64,000 nt of DNA from Atrichornis clamosus (lineage: Eukaryota > Chordata > Aves > Passeriformes > Menuridae): NCBI GenBank assembly GCA_013400975.1, contig WBMZ01012071.1, positions 558,001 through 622,000 on the forward strand, read 5' to 3'. Of this stretch, positions 26,501 to 40,300 are shown one piece after another. How positions within the stretch are numbered: the first letter of the stretch is position 1; the number at the start of each line of letters is the position of its first letter. The position numbers and the translations under genes are program-made. The notes beneath the pieces are model-generated. The model was not told where the DNA came from. It made no database searches and worked only from the letters and a program-made list of their open reading frames with translations.

Positions 26501-29500
26501 TTCTGTAGTCACACACCCAGCCAGGCTGAAAAATGCCCGCTTTTTCCAAGCAGTAGTTTGCACCACTGCTGTGGTTAATGAGCACAGGACTCTACCAGGA
26601 CCAGTGAGAGTGAAGTGTGGCCACTCAAGGGGCAGCCCCTTAAATTGCTCCAAGCTGCCTGTCAAACTGATCTCACATCCTGTGCCAAAGAAGAATGGAA
26701 ATAAAATGCCAATTTGTACATGTAAGGTTTTCACAGGCTAGGAAAAAGAAAAGAGACACGACCTCAGAAAGCTGACAGTTCAGAGTTAAGACTTCTTTGT
26801 CCCAACTGTAGGATCTGGACAGCCTAAAACAGTCACTTTGAAAACACGGCATCAGTTGCATCCACGTCTGCTACTGCAAATTCCTGAAGAGGAGACTGCT
26901 TTTGAGGGAGAGCGAAGTCTGGGGGTTACTGTCACCTTGCTGGGAGCCACTTCTGTGAAGAAGGGATAAATTAACATTCCAAGATGTGCCAGAAGAGACT
27001 GGACTCCACTGATGCCCAGACAAGCTCATAATGTATGTCAAACAGAACATTTTGATAACTGCTCAATTAACTGTTCTTGATAGATGTGTAAGAAGAAAAG
27101 AAAAAAAGGTAATTCTTTTATTGGTTTTGAAATATAGCTTGGTTTCATTTGTAAAAAATGCAAGGAAGGAGATAAAGTTATATGTTTTAATGCATAAACA
27201 GGGAAGAAAAGATTGACCATGCATGCAACAGTTCTGACAAGAAAAAGCTACCAATCACCATCTCAAATGTCTCTGGGAAGCTGGAACAGGCCATGGCAAA
27301 ATTTCCCCTTCTTGGCTTACAGAAAATGCTCAGTGTTGTATTTCTAGAATGAAACGGTTAAAAACAAGAACCCCACAACTGACTGTTCAGGTTCCTCATG
27401 CAAGATACCTTTCAATGCATTTAGTTATTCAATCCATTGTATTCAGCTATAATTGGAAAAATGCACTACTACATTTAGTTCCCCTGTAATGCTTGGTCAG
27501 CAACAAAAAGCACTCATGCTTCTTTTCTGGCTCTGCTGAGCAGTGTTGTGTGCAGACAAAGGTAGTGTTCCCCATGCATTGATATTTTGGTACTCCAGCC
27601 TTACAGAAATTAAGTTCCTCATAATTACTACTAAATTTTTAAGATTTGGGAGGCAGCATTTGAAAGAAAAATAATTCTAAGATACTTATCTTTATTCTGT
27701 CTTGAAGATTAAGAGAAGAGATTCCATCTAATATTCCAACTTAACAAAGAAATAAACCAGCAGAACTTCCCTTGTGTTTGAGAAAGTGTTCTGGATAAGC
27801 AGAGAATGATTACCCACAAGAGTCCTTTAATGGGAAGATGGAAGAAAGAGACTGCTTTACTACATCTCTGCTTCCAGCAGGTAGCTCATGATCAGATGAA
27901 AAACATAACAAAACAAAAGCAGCCATTGTCTTGCCAGTAAAAACAAATGATCAGTAATGCTAACTCCACATCATTGTATTCTGTGATTGGAAAAAAACTA
28001 TTAGAAAAACACCAGCAAATAGAGAAAATTATGTTTATCTTTAACAAAAATACTTTATGCTACACTCAGATATGCTGTATTTCAGGAATGTTATGAAATT
28101 TCTTTAGGCTAATGAGCTATTTAATTTCTGAAGAAGAGAAAAAGAGAGACAACCTTACAGTTTGTGTGGACTACTGGATTACACCTGAAGGTCCTGAATA
28201 CCATTCCTGACTCTGCAGGAATCTAGATGAAAAGAAATGCCAGAAAAAGTCTCTGGTTTAATGTCTTGCAAGTAAAAGATCTGAACCATCTACAGCCAAG
28301 TCAAGATTGTGTTTGGTGATTTCTTGGAGTGAGTCAGAGAAATGGGACTGTTCCATTCTATTATGACTCAAACACACAGCAAGACTCTGCTACTCAACTT
28401 TTAAAATCAAAATTAATATTAGAAGAAATCTTAGGGAGTGAACTTCAAAGCACCTATATGCAGTGAGTAGCACACAGTATTGGCAGGAACACCTCTGGCT
28501 GCTCTATGACACCTTTGGTTTGGTTGGTGAAAGTGTGCAGTAACAGCTCTTTTTCTTTTGGTCCTTTTGAGCACCACGTTTTCTACTAGGTAGTGTTCAA
28601 TTTAAAGGAAACCCAAAAGATTTAAATAATCTCTAACTTATATAGCAGTGACAGAAATTAAGTCTATATACTGTCTATAATTTAGGGAAAAAAGCAAGTT
28701 CTTACTTGCTGGATGATATCCAGTATGATTCCACTTGAGATTGCTTTCATTACAGTTATAAAATGTAAGCAAACCACCTCCAGGTTAAACAACTCGCAAA
28801 CATATGTTTAATACAGAAAAGAAATTGAAAAAACCCAAACACAGTAGACCACGTTAATTTCTAGCTCCCATACTTCCCAAGTGCCCTAGATGAAGAAAGG
28901 CTGGTTCAGCAAAAGCTGTACAGCACACCCAGGTTTAGCTCTGCACAGAATGCCTGAGCCCCAAAACTGACTTGAGGTGAGCTGGTGAGGAAGCGGATAT
29001 GGACATATTTCCACGGCAGACATGAGCACTGGCAGAACAGGCTGTTGCTCTCCACACACTCCAAAGAGGCCACGGTAAGGGGACAACACTGTCTTCAGCA
29101 GGTTGCTCAGAGCTGCAGTGCTAAAGCCTGACCAGGCAGGTGTCCCAGGGCAAGCTGACACATCATAAGGCTTTCTGGTGGGTAGCCAAGTCATGTATTT
29201 TGTTAAAATAAAACTGGACTCTGAAGTGAGAGTAATTTCTAGTATTTGGTATGAGAAATTCAATTTTCAATCATCCTGAAAAAATCCAGTTTTGACAAAG
29301 AAAAGCATCCCTGCCTGAGCAGACCTGTCTCTGTGCTAGCAGGTGCAGCAGAACTTGAACTTTTTGGTGAAAGGTTGTATTTCATCTCTGACATCATCCA
29401 GCTGAATACCATGACCAGAGTTCTAAAAAGCAAACTATGCTTCAAAGTTATTTTCAAACACAGCTACATGAATGGATTTTCAAAGAATGTATAAATAGCT

Positions 29501-30477
29501 GTGTCTAAAACTTTACACATCAAACCTGACACATCTAAGTATCACAAGTTGCTTTTGAACCTCTTAGCCTGTAAAGACACAGTAAAATGCAAGTATAACT
29601 TATCAAAGTACTTTAAAACTTCTAATAAATTAATATTCATAAACAAAAACTACTGTGTGCATCAAAAATAAAAATCTGGGTTACTGTTCTGCTATTAAAC
29701 ACCTTGCATACTTAACCAAAGTTCTGAACACTACTGGCTTTTATAAAACGTTTATAGGAACCAAGACTCCACCATCAGGACAGATGCAGACTGGGAGAGA
29801 GGGGAACTCCTGAAATGTAACTGCCAAAGGGCAGCTACAAGGCAATGGGCAAGGCACCAGTGTAATCCCTGAATTTTAAAGTAATGCTTTCAGCACTGTA
29901 TCAGAATGTGATGGGTTACTTTTCATATTGAGCATTTCACAAAGATGGTAAGCCACATGAACCCACTTTAATTTAATGTTTGTGAAAACATTTTAAGTCT
30001 GAGAGCTAAAATTGTTGTGTTATAGATAATAAAAAGATACTTCAAAAAAATCTATACAATATAGTGTATTCTATCTTCTTAATACTGTTTCAACAATAGC
30101 TGGCAAATGCTACTAAAGAAAACCTCTGCCAATTAAATCAGCGTGAAACCAGAATAACATCAGCAAATGGAATAAACTAACAGTTTACTCTGCTATGTGA
30201 GAATGAGGTCCTGAGAATGAACAAAAAATTGATTGTCAAAGCAAAAGTATTTTATTTGGGGGAAGGGTAGGGTGGGTTGTGGTTGCAAACTTGTTACAGA
30301 AGTACAAAATGATGGAAACAAAGGCCTTCTGGCAAGACTTACTGCAGAGTTTCCTTTGATGGCCATCAGTCTGTGCATTTATAACCCTGGAGATCCCCGT
30401 CCCATCATCCTTCTTAAATTTCCTATTTGATTTCCCTTACTGTGGACTGCAGTCAACACCCTCAGACAAGCCTGGAT

Positions 30478-30562
30478 GTAGCAACTCCCTCTCGCTCCCC
30501 GAGTCTGCCCCGAGCAAAGCCCACGGTGCTCCCACCGCCCGCCCGGCCGCAACCTGGAACAG
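30478..30562. other. Small CpG-rich pocket in the PIGK intron
   Basis: About 85 bp with several CpGs (for example CACCGCCCGCCCGGCCGC), set in AT-rich DNA. It is too short for a classical CpG island. No coding match and no clear promoter element beyond GC boxes. Confidence 0.35.
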
Positions 30563-31002
30563 AGACACCTCCCCAGCAGGGTTAGCACCATTTCCCATCA
30601 GCTCCTGAAATCACTGAAAGCGTTGTCCACTGAGGCTTCTTACGGAGAGGCAACAGCAAAGCACAGGTTAAAACTTCTACAAACCAAACAAATTTAGCAC
30701 GTATCTCCAAAAGGAAACTCAATCTAATTTAATTAGATATTATAGCTAACATTCCCCCATGCGTTCCACTACATGAGAAAATACCTAGGAACTTCTTATT
30801 TTTAAGTAAATCTACAACTGTAAACCATGGCAGATTTTCTAGTAAATTGTGCAATTTCCACTACTGCCTGCAAGTCACTTTCCTGAAATACCATCCTGGT
30901 TTAACAGCATGTTAATTTATCTGCTTAATGGTTTGAAATGGACCAAAATAAGTATGCAACTTGATCGTGGTCTGAATTTGCTGTTTAATTTTGTTTTCAA
31001 TT

Positions 31003-31030
31003 ATAACACCATCAGGAGATCTGGTGTTAT
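31003..31030. repeat. Inverted repeat, 9-bp stem, 10-nt loop
   Basis: ATAACACCA at 31003-31011 pairs with TGGTGTTAT at 31022-31030. Confidence 0.9.
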
Positions 31031-31710
31031 TCCACTGAAATGTGCCTTTCATCAATAAAACACTCTTCCATCAGTAAGACACCTGCAACAATTTAAGTCT
31101 CTTCAATATCCTAAATCTCAGTTAGGCAAAATATGTTAACACACAGTGATGTTCTAAGCACAAGCACTGGCACTGAAGTTAGGTACTTTTATTAAATGAC
31201 TTGCTAAACTACAAGGCCAGCAATGAATATCCTTTATGATAAATGGAAACAATCTTCTCAAATGCAGTTTCCCCTGTTCTTCCACCAGACCTGTTTTGAC
31301 TAAAGAAACTGCAGAATTAAAGTAGTCTCTCCTTTTTCTCCCCTTTCTGGGTTTTTGGGGTTTTTCTGACCTTATTCTAAGTAGCATAAACTTACTCTAA
31401 GTAGCAGCATTGTACGCACGGCTGTACAGAAAGAATCTCATTAAAAAGGTTGTCTCATGTGGGTATTACTCTGAAAGCTCAACTTTTGCCATTTTACAAG
31501 TTTATATTAACGATTGCATTCATTTACCAAGCACTAGTGGCTTTTTACTTCAGTTAAAAGCACAAGAAGCATTTTAGTAGTGTTCAGGAGAATAAATTTA
31601 CAGTGAAATCTGGATAGTGCAAGTGGCCATGTTGGCTAACAACAATAATTAAAATGTCCTTTGGCATTATACTGATTTAGGATACCTGTCCATTATTGTG
31701 AAATTTTAAT

Positions 31711-31733
31711 GTATATTTATGCTATAAATATAC
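31711..31733. repeat. Inverted repeat, 10-bp stem, 3-nt loop
   Basis: GTATATTTAT, loop GCT, ATAAATATAC. The stem is perfect but AT-rich, so it is only mildly unexpected. Confidence 0.95.
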
Positions 31734-34310
31734 AACAGTGATGTTATAATTTCTATCTAGAGGTAAACAAAACATGGGTAAACATGAGAGAAAATAATAT
31801 GTGCAACAACAAATGCACATACTAAAACACAGTGATTATCCATTTGGATACAGCATCATAACACCACAAATACTATTCACTGGTTTTACTCCTGTCATGT
31901 TTTAATTTCTCATCTTTTCCTTCTTTCTTCTTAAAGCAAAAAAAAATACTTGTTCATATAAACATGGCCCTTGCACTATATGTCCCGGTTGTCCCAGGTC
32001 CCTCAGAAAGGGTACAATGGGATCTCTGCAGAGCTAATTCAGCAGGATGCTGGTGCAGGGATGCTCAGCTGGTTACAGCTCCTACAGGCTCAAAAAGGGC
32101 ATCAGCCTCACACACAGCCAGGTCGTGGTGCCAAAATCCCTGTCACAACAGCTAAATAATGGCCCTTTTATCCCATTTCTCTACATCCAAGACATTTGCA
32201 GTTCTGTTGGGTCTGTTTTGCTGCCTTGTGCAGACCACAGCTCTGTACTACTAGCAAGTTTAACAAAAAAGCAGATAAGAGTACAGAAACCCAGCTTTTT
32301 GCCTTTCCACGGTGCAATATTCCATTGCAGTGTAACACACAGCAGCCAAATGAACCCTCCGTGGTTATTACCCACCTAATGTTGTAAAAATATTGCTATG
32401 ACATTTCGTCTGGTCGACCATTTTAAAGGTTAATTCTGTTTCCTATTGGAGATTTTCCTCTAGGTGAGCCATTCCATGCACTTTCTATTTACTGATTCCA
32501 AACAACCCCCAAACTGTTTCATTGCTCACTCTCACTGTTAAGAACATATTGACTGGCTGCCTGCTCTGCTGTTTAATTCATTTATGCTGAGAGTCAGGCA
32601 TGAAGACAGAATTTTAAATGTGACATTTGCAGGCTGTTGGGTCATTTGAAGCTCTGACAACACCAGGGAGTTCCTGACATACAAACTGGTCCTGATTTCC
32701 AATCTTCCATGTTCTGAACACATCAGAAATTCTTCCCGAAGGTGCAGATTTCAGCTGAAAGTTTTAAAATCCCTTGTGTTTACAACTTGCAGGAAAGGCT
32801 TGTACACTTCAAGGTTCTAAAACAAAGCTTATGTTTCCTTTAAGGTAAAACCAGCACTGCCTGCAGCATGCAACTCAACTGCTGAAAAACACTTATTGAC
32901 AAAGGTATTTGGAAAGATCTACAATAATAATTAATACAAATAAAGTTGTTTACAAAATTCTATTAAGGGATTTGGTGGACTTTTATTTGTTCCTGTTGAT
33001 CTGTAAGCATTCAAAACCAGATCAGTCTGAAATCACACCTTTACCTAACATTGTCTGTTTGGCTTATTCCTACTCTGACTGGTACCAAGTCCCAGTTTTC
33101 AGTTTGGAAGTTTTCCTTATCTCAAGGCATTGAATGGACTGTACCATTTTATCTCCCACGATGAACTGTCATTATTTTCCCTAACTTTCAGGTCAAGTTT
33201 TCAGAGTATTCCTGATTACCTGAAAGATTCCATACAGCCAAGATACCATTAGGAAAACAGTAAACTCACCTGTTTGGTCCTGACTTAAGGAAACTATAGG
33301 TACCTGTCACTGAAACAGGACTCACATATACAAAATTTAAAAAGTATTTATTTTTTTCAGAGAAAATTCCAAATGACTGCAACAGAGTAGGTCATTTTGC
33401 TTTCTTTAAGGCATCCCCAACAGTCATGTTTGACAGGAGTCACAAGTTTTATGTATGTTATTTAGCCATAAGCTTTTCCACACAACAGGCAGAGCCCTCT
33501 GTGGCTGATAGTAAAGAATGAGGAGACACGTGAATGCAGACTAGGGATCTGATCTACCAGCAGGATGGATTGAAAATCAGAGCTTGAACTCTGAGAGAAG
33601 AGCAAGAAGGGAATATAGAATCTTCTGCACAGAAAAGATCTCTTCCTCCTCCTTGCCATAAACTGGGGAGGGGGAGACATGTTACAGTAAAACTTTCTAT
33701 TCAAATCCAGCTAGTATGTCCACATCATCCCTCATCTGTTTACTTAAATCAATAGAACAGTATTGCATTTAAATAAAGACATAGTTAGAAGGTAAATCTA
33801 GAGAAAATATCAACCTTTTTTTTTTTAATTGTGCAAAACAAAAAGACTGTTCAAAGCAGAAGGTATGATGACGTTGCTATAGTTAGAAATAAAAATGGTG
33901 CTAATTGAGAACTGTATTAGGAGGAGAGATTGTTTTCCCTGCTCAACTAGTCATGACAATTATTCCACAATAATGACTCCATACTTTGGCTGTGTTTTCA
34001 GGAAGGGGAATATGATTTAGGTCAAGATGCAAATTCGGAGAAATTAATGGATTTTTTTTCTTTTCTATCAGTAGACGTACAATGATTTTAACAAGCTCTG
34101 AAGTGTTAACCGTGTCATACAGCAAGCATCTTCTCCTTGCCATGTTCAGAATAAGACTTTTATAATTTAGTAGTTGTCATCTGAACAAGAGTATCTTGTT
34201 TATACATACTTGCAGCATGAGGACATTAATTCCGCGTGACCTAGAAAAGCAGTTTAAGTATTACAGATGTTCTTTATTTTCAAAGAAATGTTTCAAATAG
34301 AAAGACATAC

Positions 34311-34386
34311 CTGGTGTATTATCTGAGCTACAGGAAGCTGTTCAGCATATTTTAGTGGTTCTGTTGCCAACTCCTCCTCTGGAAAC
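34311..34386 (-). CDS. PIGK: PIGK penultimate coding exon (membrane-proximal luminal segment)
   Basis: This 76-nt minus-strand exon has one leading base completing a split codon, then 25 codons reading FPEEELATEPLKYAEQLPVA and QIIHQ. Acceptor TTCTTCCTAG and donor CAG/GTATGT flank it. EPLKYAEQLPVAQIIHQ is the conserved stretch that directly precedes the KPK...DWHPPGG membrane-anchor region in PIGK, so this exon splices straight to 12303-12419. It lies just before the transmembrane helix, on the ER-luminal side. The two other frames contain stops. The first eight residues (FPEEELAT) are acidic, and this part differs from the mammalian sequence I recall, whereas the rest is nearly invariant. That suggests a flexible linker between the protease fold and the helix. 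Confidence 0.94.
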
Positions 34387-37300
34387 CTAGGAAGAAATTA
34401 AGTTCACATTTGTCAAAATTAGTACAATGTTTACGAAATTAAATTACTGAAATTAAGAGGTTTGGAGATACTACTTTGGTTAAGATGAAGAAAAAGTGTA
34501 TTTTACGACCATAATGGAATGTATTTCTTACAAAGTTGAGTGAAAGAACAAATTTATAGTAAACAGAAATGTGCATAACATTGTGGATATTTTTCCCTGA
34601 CATAAAGCACAAATTTAGCAGCAGAAACCTAAGAAAACCTTTACATTTAGTTTTAGGTGAACAAGGACCGGTGAAAGCTGGATTGAAATCCCCATGGAAA
34701 AGAAGTCTTATGCATTTACAGAGCACATTCAGCACTGTTAACAATACAAGCTTCTTCACTCAATCCTGCCAACATAATTCAAACATGACCATCTCAAAAG
34801 GCAAGAGGGATTTTTCAACATTTCCCATTTTTGCTGCAAGTGCACATCAGTGTTTAGATGTGGTAGAAGTTCAACACCACAAATATTCATGCATTTGCCA
34901 GCACAGCACTGTGTACTCCTGGTTACCAAAACCCAAAAACCTGGTGTGAAAAAAAAGAGTAGAATACTTCACAAAGAATATGCATCATAACCCTTTAAAC
35001 TTTGAATAAACCGTAGCTGTAGCTGAAAAATCAGAATCCATAAGCAGTCTCTTAAAGGAATATTTAAATGATAGTAAATTAATATGAAAGCATGTTTTAA
35101 ACCCTTAAACCATACTGCTTTCATCTACTGGAACTGCACAGCATGTGCTGCATTTTCAAAGTATCACTCAAGTTTTTCATCAGCCATTCCTCTATCTTTC
35201 TGAAGAGTTTTGAATATAGAAATTTGAGCACTATGACAAGAAATGAAGGGGGGAAAAAAGATCCCCAAAAAAACAAGGCATTTCTCTAAAGTTGATGCAA
35301 AATTATTTTCAGACAAAAACTGTGGTCAAGACATTATTTTCCAGGTTCGAACTATTACCTTAAACCCATTCCAGTCAAAAAGGAGACACATCTGCAGGGT
35401 TAATTTACCTGCAGACCAGCTGCCAGGCACGAGCCAGAAACCACAGGTTTAGTCTCTGCACCGGGAGCCAACAGGCTGTGGTAAAAGAGAGGACAATAAG
35501 TGCACATCTCTTCCCTTTTCCCCTACTGAATTTCTGCTGTGGTTTGAAAGGCTTTAAGCTCCAAGTAAGAGCCTGAATATCCAGAAATTTATAATGAACA
35601 GAGTATGAAAGTACGAAAGTCTTACTGTATAAGAAATTTAAAAGCAGAGAACAAAAGAAACACAGCAATATTTCAAAGATCATAGTGACAGCCTGCCTAG
35701 AACCGTTTAATGTGCTTAAGAAAAATTAAATAAGCAGGGTCTGAGCTACTGAAGCTGGTCTACAGATAGAGCTCATTTACTGATACGGTTTTTAGAGTTT
35801 TTGGATTATTATGACAATGATTAATTCATACTTTTAACATGAAATATACTGCTGTTATAGTCCAGCACAACCATCATAGCTTAGAGAGGGCTCAGCAACT
35901 CCAGTGTAGCGTGCAGGAAGAATCCTTCCACTCAATTCCTTCCCACTTTCTATCATTGGTCCTGATTGGCAAACATACCACAGTCAGTGTGAATTGGAGA
36001 TTACTTCTGCTCTACTGGGAGCCTGTTACTGACACAACACCTTGATTTATGGATACCAGCTACATAAACCCATTTTTTAGCCATAGTTCTAAACATGAAA
36101 CTACTGTACACACAACACAATATTCATCAATATCTTGAACACTTATCTCTACAGTCTTGACAGGGACACTGCAAATTTGGAAAAAGAAAAGAGTATCTCA
36201 AATCCCAAAATTAAACACTTGAAGCTGAAAGTAACAGCTACAATTACTATAAACTGAATGTTAGCCGAAATGAAAAAAAATCGAGAGGCTTGTCTGTCTG
36301 TTCTGTCAAGGACCTTGTACACTTGGCAATGGTTTCTGTCTAGACAGAATCAGCATTCCCTTGCATAGTCAAACAACTCCTTGTTAACTGCAGGAAGAAA
36401 GGCCTTTCTTCAAATGATAAAGGATTAAAAAAGATAAAGAAAAATTATCAAGATAATTTTAAGCCTTAGGAAGCTTAACTAAAAAAATTAAGAAGAATAG
36501 TATAAACATGTATTTTAAAGTAATTAGATTTAAATTGAAATTACACTGATAGGAGCCTTTAAACATCAAGACATTTAACTTTTTCTGATTTACTTTCTGA
36601 AAAACAAATTAAGTCACTTGAACTACACTACATCTTATATATAAATAAATTACAAGATATAGATTAGGTAGGTGCACATTCTAATGTATTTACATACATA
36701 TGTCTACATCTATATACCCACACCATAAAATGTGTACTCACACACATACATGGGTGTTTTGGAAGAGAAGTTCAGAACTGTTTTCTCAAAATTTTTGCTT
36801 AAATGCCATTAACTTTGTGCATATGTACTTAGTGATATACTGGCTGTCAAGTCTACAAAAGAGTTTTGATTCTTCTCTCCTGCAGATAAGTCTCCTCAAC
36901 TGGATGAGTGTGTATCTCAATTTTTTATGTGAATCTGCATAAATTAAAGCATGGAAGATCAGAACTCTTGATAAAAAAAGCTCTATGATATATTGCCCAA
37001 CTACACCTTCTACCTGGAACAAGTCATTAACTTGAGCTAGAGGTATAATAAAGCAGTGTATCAATAAAACTTTGGGCATTTGAGGTTACCAAATAAAGTG
37101 CAAGAATAACTGAGTAAATGATCTTTACAAATTTGATAATAATGGCATAGTCTTCATTATAATAATACTGCAATGCCATCATCTAAAGCCACTGCAAGGT
37201 GATTTGTCAACTGAAAGAACACACCACCTCCTCCTTGTGCCACATGCTCAGGTCCATCTGAGCACATGTATGACTTCACCATGGTCTTCCTGAACACTTT

Positions 37301-40300
37301 GTCTCCACCTCTTTTCTGTCATCAACTATCAAAATATTTCAACGTATTTTTCTAGGATTATTCTCATTTGCATCTACTCATGGTTCCAACCAAGAGTCAG
37401 ATCTGAATTGTTGTTATATTCACTGTTCATAGCTATTTACACAATGCAAAATTAAAAGCATCTACGAGCGATGTTCTTTTTAGGTAAAAAGGGGAATTAT
37501 CCCTAGAAGTTATGTTGTATTTTAAGCAAATAAAAGTAAAACTTTTGTTAGAAAATAACAGGTTTTGCTGATCTTTATAATTTTCCTATCTAGTGATATA
37601 ATAATCTTTCTAATTTTTCTAACAAATTATGCTCTTTGTGGCAGAAATAGAACTTTATGACAGAGGTACTTTCCAGGCCTCACTATAACTACATCAGTTA
37701 GACATACCCTCTTCAATACTCATTTTAACAGATGTAAGCAATATAAACTCACTCAAAGAGAATTATGTTACTACGAAGGCTCCACAGACCTCATTTTCAT
37801 TTTTCAGAGCAAAGACCAGTTTAATGGCCTAAACATTTGTATAACAGGTATAGGACAACTTCCTCTACGTTTTGGTTCTTTTATCTTACCAACACAACCT
37901 ATTGTGCAGTCATTCCTTCCAAAAAGGTGAAAACTGGATGATGCAACAAGAAGTTGCTATCCTGTAAACTGCACAGAGGATGAAAAGACTTCCATGAAGC
38001 AGCATCCATCCTGAATGCTCCAAGAACAGGAATAAAGTCAAGACTTGTCTGTCTTAAGAAAAGGCCAGAAACAGCTACTGGAACCCAAAATCCCCTGCAA
38101 GTGGGCACAAAGGATGCATTTTAACCAGTCATTTATGTAAGAACGGAGACAGATCACGGCCATAAGATCTAATCACATGATATAGATCACAAATGGCTGA
38201 ATTCTCTCCCCCAGAGCAGGAGCTGCACCCCGAACTGGCTCCTTGAGGCACATGTTAAGCCTTGAACCATAAGCAAACATTGTCCAGGAGAACACCAGCT
38301 GGGATGAGCCACAGAGGTAACAGGGCCACACTGACAATGGCACAGGCCACGTCACTGCAGCACAGCACAGCAGCCTGCCTCACTCACAGGCACAGAGCAG
38401 CCTCACACTGTGTTTAAGGAAGCTACACCCGCCAGCTCGGTCACCTTTGCTACCGATCAAAGAGAGCCACTATCAGGGCAGGTAGTACCAAGCAGAAAGA
38501 AACCTGCTGCAGAACCGCTCGTTCATTTTACCCCTAGGAATAGCAGCCCACCTGCACTGGGCCTCCTGGACTGGCAGAATGACCTGTAAAAGGCAGTCCT
38601 CTTTGAAAAAGCATAAGGGATAGGAAGGCCATGACTAGAGAGAAGGAAAAAGTCAACCCAGAAGAAGGTGTTCTACTTCCTCTTCTTTTGCAGAGTGGAG
38701 GAAGAAAACAAGTCAGGATAAAGATCATCTCCATTACAACTCTTCTGACCTTGTCTCTCCCTTTCACAGAGGGACACAGCTAAATTGGTTACTCCCTCCA
38801 GAGATGATTTCCAGATGCCTGGGGCAGCATTCACTTTTGCTCAAAACTAGTTATGTCAGGAAAAAAATCCAAATACAAACACCACCGCAGTTGATGGAAT
38901 TTATGCTCAAATCATGTGTGGTAATTTGAGGCTGTAATTTCACAAAATTAGTCGGCCTCCCTGTGTTTAGTTCATTCATATTTGACATTTAAACCTTTAT
39001 AAAATTAAGGGCTAATTTGTTGTAATACAGTTTTCTTTGTATGTTTAAGTTCTTTCAAAACAATGCTATTACAGAAACAAAGGCAATTTTTCATGAATTA
39101 TTTTTCCAGTAAGAAACAGTCCTATCTGTCTCAATTGAGCATGACAGCAGAGTGCTGCCAACAGTGGCAAAGCAAGCTAACACAGTGGCATATCAGCATG
39201 TACAGCATCATGCCTGACAGCTGGTAATGCAAAGCATAAGGAGATCTTGATTTTCAGGGAGAAGACTAGAAAGAAATGTAAAATCAGAGGAGAAGTGGGA
39301 AGCAGGGAGAGATAGCAGAAGAGAGGATCTCGAAAAATTCAATTTAAAAGTTATTTTTATACTGCCACTGTGACTGCTCTTAGGTGAAGGAAAGTGAGCA
39401 TGAAACAGAAAATGTGGAAAGTGAATCTAAATCCAGAAAATGTGTCAAGATATTTAGTGAAATATCTTATTTTTTATTTATATTTGCATGCTTGTTCTTA
39501 AGGGAGAAATCCTGTGAAAGTCAATGTGTGCTAAAAAAAAAATAAATGCTGAGCTTTAGGAGGTGGCACATTTTGCCATGAGTGCTAAATCAGCCCATGG
39601 TCCGCTACACAGAATAGCTGCAGCGGCTTTAGGGCAGAGATACATTTTATCTCATGAAAGTATTACACAGATACAGGGGGGAACAAAAGAGTGGTCACTA
39701 ACTGGTTTGCTCATGTCAGAAAGGGGCTCTTAAGAGACAGAAAAGTCTAGGTAACATAAAATCTGGCTCTGTGTAAATATAAACATTCATTAAATATAAC
39801 AGTCAATAGGACTAAGGCTAATATTTCTTCCTTCTTATATAGTCTCTAGACTTGATGGTTGGGACAGCTCACAGAATTTCATGCATATGAACCATGTACA
39901 GGTAGTATTGCAACTCATTTGAAACGATTGTTCCTTGCTGGTAAATCCCAATAAATACCCACCTCTCTTGGAAACTACAAAATGAAAGAGTGTGAACAGG
40001 GTAAAAAAGGCTATCAGAGACAAAAATGCATTATGGAAGAAGGGGTTTGGGGATTACCATCTTTATTTGCTGTAGATGTAAGCAACTTGTACTGCTCAAG
40101 TGCTGCTTGGCTTGCTTGAGACATGACTTCAGAAAAATGTGAATGAAAATACTGCAAGGGCTGTCCCACTTCTAGAAGTAGCTCAAAGCAGAAACAGCGC
40201 AACTGCTTGGACAGTCAGCATGAGACCAAAGGATGTAAATAACACAGCAGTGCCTAAACCAGATATTCAAGACTGAAAGGCTGAAATTATTAATCTAAAC

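Larger units (their letters stand above)
12420..34310 (-). other. PIGK: PIGK last intron (about 21.9 kb)
   Basis: The boundaries are a minus-strand donor GTATGT immediately left of 34311 and acceptor TTTCCAG immediately right of 12419. Both flanking exons are in phase 0. The intron holds the 15-bp minisatellite, the twin hairpins, the AAT microsatellite and small CpG-richer pockets (near 15.2-15.5, 17.3-17.5, 18.6-18.9, 21.2-21.5 and 30.5 kb). I see no other gene in it. Its open frames up to about 163 codons are explained by the minisatellite or by chance. Confidence 0.85.

Noticed and set aside
13862..33303. A chain of four minus-strand candidate exons in the last PIGK intron (33270-33303, 24387-24437, 23090-23152, 13862-13887), phase-compatible with both PIGK exons and adding 58 in-frame codons.
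   Set aside because: I found them by looking for phase-matching segments before I recognised PIGK. The known protein joins IIHQ directly to KPK with nothing between, so these are most likely pseudo-exons picked by biased search. RNA-seq could show rare inclusion.
35409..35475. Minus-strand 67-nt segment with a fine acceptor (TCTCTTTTACCACAG) and donor CAG/GTAAAT just upstream of the PIGK penultimate exon.
   Set aside because: Its peptide (CWLPVQRLNLWFLARAWQLV) does not match the PIGK segment expected before EPLKYAEQ. Probably a pseudo-exon.
37009..37031. Minus-strand segment reading QVNDLFQ before a GT, resembling the NDLFQ part of PIGK.
   Set aside because: Only five residues match in a row, flanking residues are wrong, and the adjacent exon sequence is not found nearby. 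Best read as coincidence.
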